Part shown: positions 8,514 to 10,639 of the stretch, piece after piece
Layout: the number at the start of each line of letters is the position of its first letter
How positions within the stretch are numbered: position 1 is the first letter of the stretch
Notes under the pieces: generated by a model
The model's input: the letters and a program-made list of their open reading frames with translations, nothing else
Told to the model about the DNA's origin: nothing
Database searches by the model: none
NCBI RefSeq assembly: GCF_000003605.2
Contig: NW_003110489.1
Span: 20,174-30,812, forward strand
From: Saccoglossus kowalevskii
Taxonomy: Eukaryota > Hemichordata > Enteropneusta > Harrimaniidae
Direction of reading: 5' to 3'
Length of the DNA stretch: 10,639 nt
Position numbers and translations under genes: made by a program

Positions 8514-8576
8514 AATAGCGCCGGGGAAGAATGAATAGCGCCGGCGGCCGCGATGCTAAAATGGCCTGGGGAGAAC
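8514..8576. repeat. CpG-rich repeat with doubled AATAGCGCCGG motif
   Basis: AATAGCGCCGGGG (8514-8526) and AATAGCGCCGGCGG (8534-8547) are near-identical with a 20-bp period. CCTGGGGAGAAC (8565-8576) follows. The reverse complement of the last motif, and GCGCCGGGG itself, recur together at 9415-9447, so this is part of a dispersed family in a different arrangement. CpG density here is far above the rest of the window. Confidence 0.65.
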
Positions 8577-9150
8577 ACCGACTTTGTAATATATACAATA
8601 ATTGTAAAACATTGTTGCCATGATTCGCACAATATAGATAACACATGTTGAGTATGCTGAGGATAGTTCTAAAGTATACAGTAGTTGTCTACCACTCTAG
8701 CACCGAAGAAGCATCTCAATTTATCTACCTCCATACATACAATATTAACACAATATTGGTGTCGTATTGCCAAGAACTGGAGGACAGTTAAGGGCAAGAT
8801 ATTTTCAAATGTCTACAGATTGTCAAGACCACTTCAAGGCAAGTCTACAAATTATCACACTAGCAGCAGTCTTCAGCATTAGGATGTACCACTTCATTTA
8901 TATATGCATCTAGTATCATGCACAATTTTAAAACAACTTTCTGCTAATGGTTGTGAATTTTCCTAACCGCGATCTGTTTTACACCAGTGCAGTTACTAAC
9001 CACATTTTGTTTTTGCTAATACAATTCCAATACACCACCACTTGCTTACCTTGTATGTACATTGTCTCAGCCAGGAATGGACCCTACAAAAAGAAATTAC
9101 CAACTGTGACAAACTTGTATGTTTTTGTCTGGTGGTGTAAACGATTTGAA
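8577..9150. other. Spacer without supported gene
   Basis: CAATATT (8740-8746) and AATATTG (8752-8758) form a 7-bp inverted repeat with a 5-base loop. Two open frames (8685-8882 and 8947-9255, plus) have no recognisable content, and the second runs into the dispersed repeat at its 3' end. I see nothing else. Confidence 0.45.
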
Positions 9151-9470
9151 AAAGCAAAGTTCTTCAGGAAACCAATCATTCATAAATTATATCAGCCTGG
9201 GGCGGTAAAAATATTCATCATTAAACTTTGCAAGAGTTTAAAATATCACAAATGAGCGGTGGTATCAAGTACGACAGCAATTAAACATACACTTACCAAT
9301 ATTGATGGGGAAACATTTTCCTGTTTGCAAGAGAGCTTTATCATTTAGCACTGCATTTCACTTGTTAGTCAAACCTGATAAATGAACAAATTTATATTAG
9401 TGACATTTGAGCAGGGTTCTCCCCAGAAAAAATGCATAGCGCCGGGGCTAATTTGCATAATAATTTGCAT
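9151..9470 (+). repeat. Dispersed ~315-bp element, copy 2
   Basis: The left end (9154-9219) matches 7360-7421 at CCAATCATTCAT, ATCAGCCTGGGGCGGTAA and the closing TTCAT. The right end (9411-9470) reads GCAGGGTTCTCCCCAG, an A run, AGCGCCGGGGCTAATTTGCAT, then a second ATTTGCAT 12 bp on. The offset between the two ends is 257 bp here and 258 bp in copy 1. This copy is less decayed at its right end. Confidence 0.7.
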
Positions 9471-10088
9471 ATCATTTACATATCTTTCCTTCATTGATTA
9501 ACAGAACTTATTTACAATTATGAATATTAGTGAGCTCAGTCACAGGGCAAATATTTTTTTTAATGGAATCAACACATTATGTTTCACAATTTAGAAGAGT
9601 TTGAAACATTCTCGAAATACAAATGCTGCAGACTAAAAACAAACACAAATAAATTATTGTTGCAATTTAATTGTTTTGTAAAACGTTGAAGGAAACGCAT
9701 TCAAAACGTTAAGCCAGATTTACGTTCACGAATCTCATAATTTTATTCACTCCAAAAACATTCTCCTTCAAAAAATCGATCACGTAATTAATTGACGTAT
9801 TGTTGTAATTTATTATTCGTACCATCAACTTCTAAAATGTTTACAATTACAGTAATGAGCGAACAAATAAAGCTTCAAAACGATCATCAAAGTTACGACG
9901 TGACATAACATACTTGGCCATGTTATACACCAGTTATAGCAATAATTCCTCAACAAATTTAACTTTTTTTTTTGATATGAAATGTAAGTAAAATCCGACT
10001 TATTTTTATCGGGAGCGATTATTTTTGATCACTTCGGTAAAAAAAACCAGACCCGCCATGATGTTTGTGAAACATTAGCATGTGTCCT
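9471..10088. other. AT-rich spacer, nothing recognised
   Basis: No gene, RNA or element was found. AAAACGTT is repeated at 9680-9687 and 9703-9710, and a T run lies near 9964. Confidence 0.5.
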
Positions 10089-10200
10089 TTGACCCGATGG
10101 GTCAAGAATGCCATTAACCAATCAAAATGCCGCATGGTAATGCCGGTAGAACCCGAAGTTTTCCGAATGGTAGTGATCATAAAGATTACATTGCGGAAGT
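10089..10200. promoter_or_regulatory. Possible TATA-less promoter or enhancer patch
   Basis: The patch combines TTGACCC-GAT-GGGTCAA (10089-10105, a perfect 7-bp inverted repeat of the receptor-type half site GGGTCA), CCAAT in AACCAATCA (about 10116-10124) and GCGGAAGT (about 10193-10200), a close fit to the ETS/GABP consensus. It is GC-richer than its surroundings. These are common elements of CpG-type animal promoters, but no transcript start or adjoining gene is visible in the window. Confidence 0.3.
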
Positions 10201-10396
10201 AAAGCGATGTCGTAGCACGATGTGTTGGCATCGATTTCAATTGACAACTGCATGATAGCTTTCGAAATAGGTGATTTGCAATTTTTAAAAGGTAAATTAG
10301 GTCTTGAAAGAAGAGTTTTTACATGATTCGCAATGATAACAGTTCAAATGCATTTTACCAAATAACGCAATAAACACGTTTTTTTCTTGAGTAGCG

Positions 10397-10413
10397 TGAA
10401 CTGATCGTGAACT
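10397..10413 (-). promoter_or_regulatory. DR5-type nuclear receptor motif
   Basis: On the minus strand this reads AGTTCA-CGATC-AGTTCA, two identical half sites in direct orientation with a 5-bp spacer. That exactly satisfies the retinoic acid response element rule (RGKTCA N5 RGKTCA). Binding is not shown by sequence alone. Confidence 0.35.
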
Positions 10414-10482
10414 CCGATTTGACCATGTTATATCGAGGTGGAATTGATTTTGAAATAATTTTAGCTTTCAATCTAAAGACTG

Positions 10483-10531
10483 TCTATCCATGGAACTATA
10501 AAAAAAGGGGTTTATAGTTCCATGGTCTATC
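10483..10531. repeat. Perfect 15-bp hairpin flanked by 6-bp direct repeats
   Basis: CCATGGAACTATAAA (10488-10502) and TTTATAGTTCCATGG (10511-10525) are exact reverse complements around an AAAAGGGG loop. TCTATC lies at 10483-10488 and again at 10526-10531, like a target-site duplication around a tiny insertion. Either strand of RNA would form a strong stem-loop. It does not match a known structural RNA that I recognise. Confidence 0.85.
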
Positions 10532-10639
10532 GCAGAAAGTATTTACTTACAAACAAAGAGGTGCTAATTCCACAAATTTGACTAGCCGCTACGTATCGTG
10601 CGACTAGGTCTATTGTTTATAAATTATAATCCACGACTG
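10532..10639. other. Window end, nothing recognised
   Basis: No feature was found in the last 108 bases. Confidence 0.5.

Noticed and set aside
8947-9255. 102-codon plus-strand frame
   Set aside because: Its C-terminal third lies in the dispersed repeat and the frame is not kept in the other repeat copy.
7357-9470. Long terminal repeats of a small LTR retrotransposon
   Set aside because: The direct repeats differ greatly in their middles and there is no primer binding site or polypurine tract inside.
10019-10240. 73-codon minus-strand frame through the GC-richer patch
   Set aside because: No recognisable protein features; the patch is better explained by promoter-type motifs.

Overview
The window looks like non-coding, repeat-rich DNA from an animal nuclear genome, most likely a marine invertebrate. 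It is AT-rich, has no long open frame (the longest is 148 codons and resembles nothing I know), shows no bacterial gene packing or ribosome binding sites, and contains decayed LINE sequence, several unrelated tandem arrays and long homopolymer runs. The 4.7-5.6 kb array followed by an ACAG-type microsatellite resembles the non-autonomous Helentron-type elements of molluscs and other invertebrates (the Pearl/DINE-1 group). I cannot name the species.

Layout: 1-40 is a 20-bp minisatellite edge. 298-1170 is a heavily frameshifted LINE reverse transcriptase fossil, with its conserved blocks still in order. 1352-2136 carries small GC-richer repeat clusters. 2633-2688 is a 30-bp tandem duplication and 3267-3440 a decaying 38-bp array. 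4705-5590 is a roughly 150-bp satellite-like array ending in a microsatellite. 5786-6213 holds poly-G and poly-C runs. 7357-7672 and 9151-9470 are two diverged same-orientation copies of an element of about 315 bp; a third, partial copy of its end motifs lies at 8514-8576. 10089-10525 holds regulatory-looking motifs (CCAAT, ETS, nuclear-receptor-type half sites) and a perfect 15-bp hairpin bracketed by 6-bp direct repeats.

The only candidate host gene is on the minus strand at 8227-8449. It reads as a protein of about 72 residues with a basic presequence-like start and one membrane segment, and it ends at a stop codon next to AATAAA. A 4-bp tandem duplication (CGGTCGGT) breaks the frame. Its shape recalls a small mitochondrial inner-membrane subunit; a likeness to complex I NDUFC1 is tentative.

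No operon or multi-gene system is visible. The value of the window lies in its transposon fossils, the structured repeats and the broken small gene. All calls come from reading the sequence; no database search was possible.
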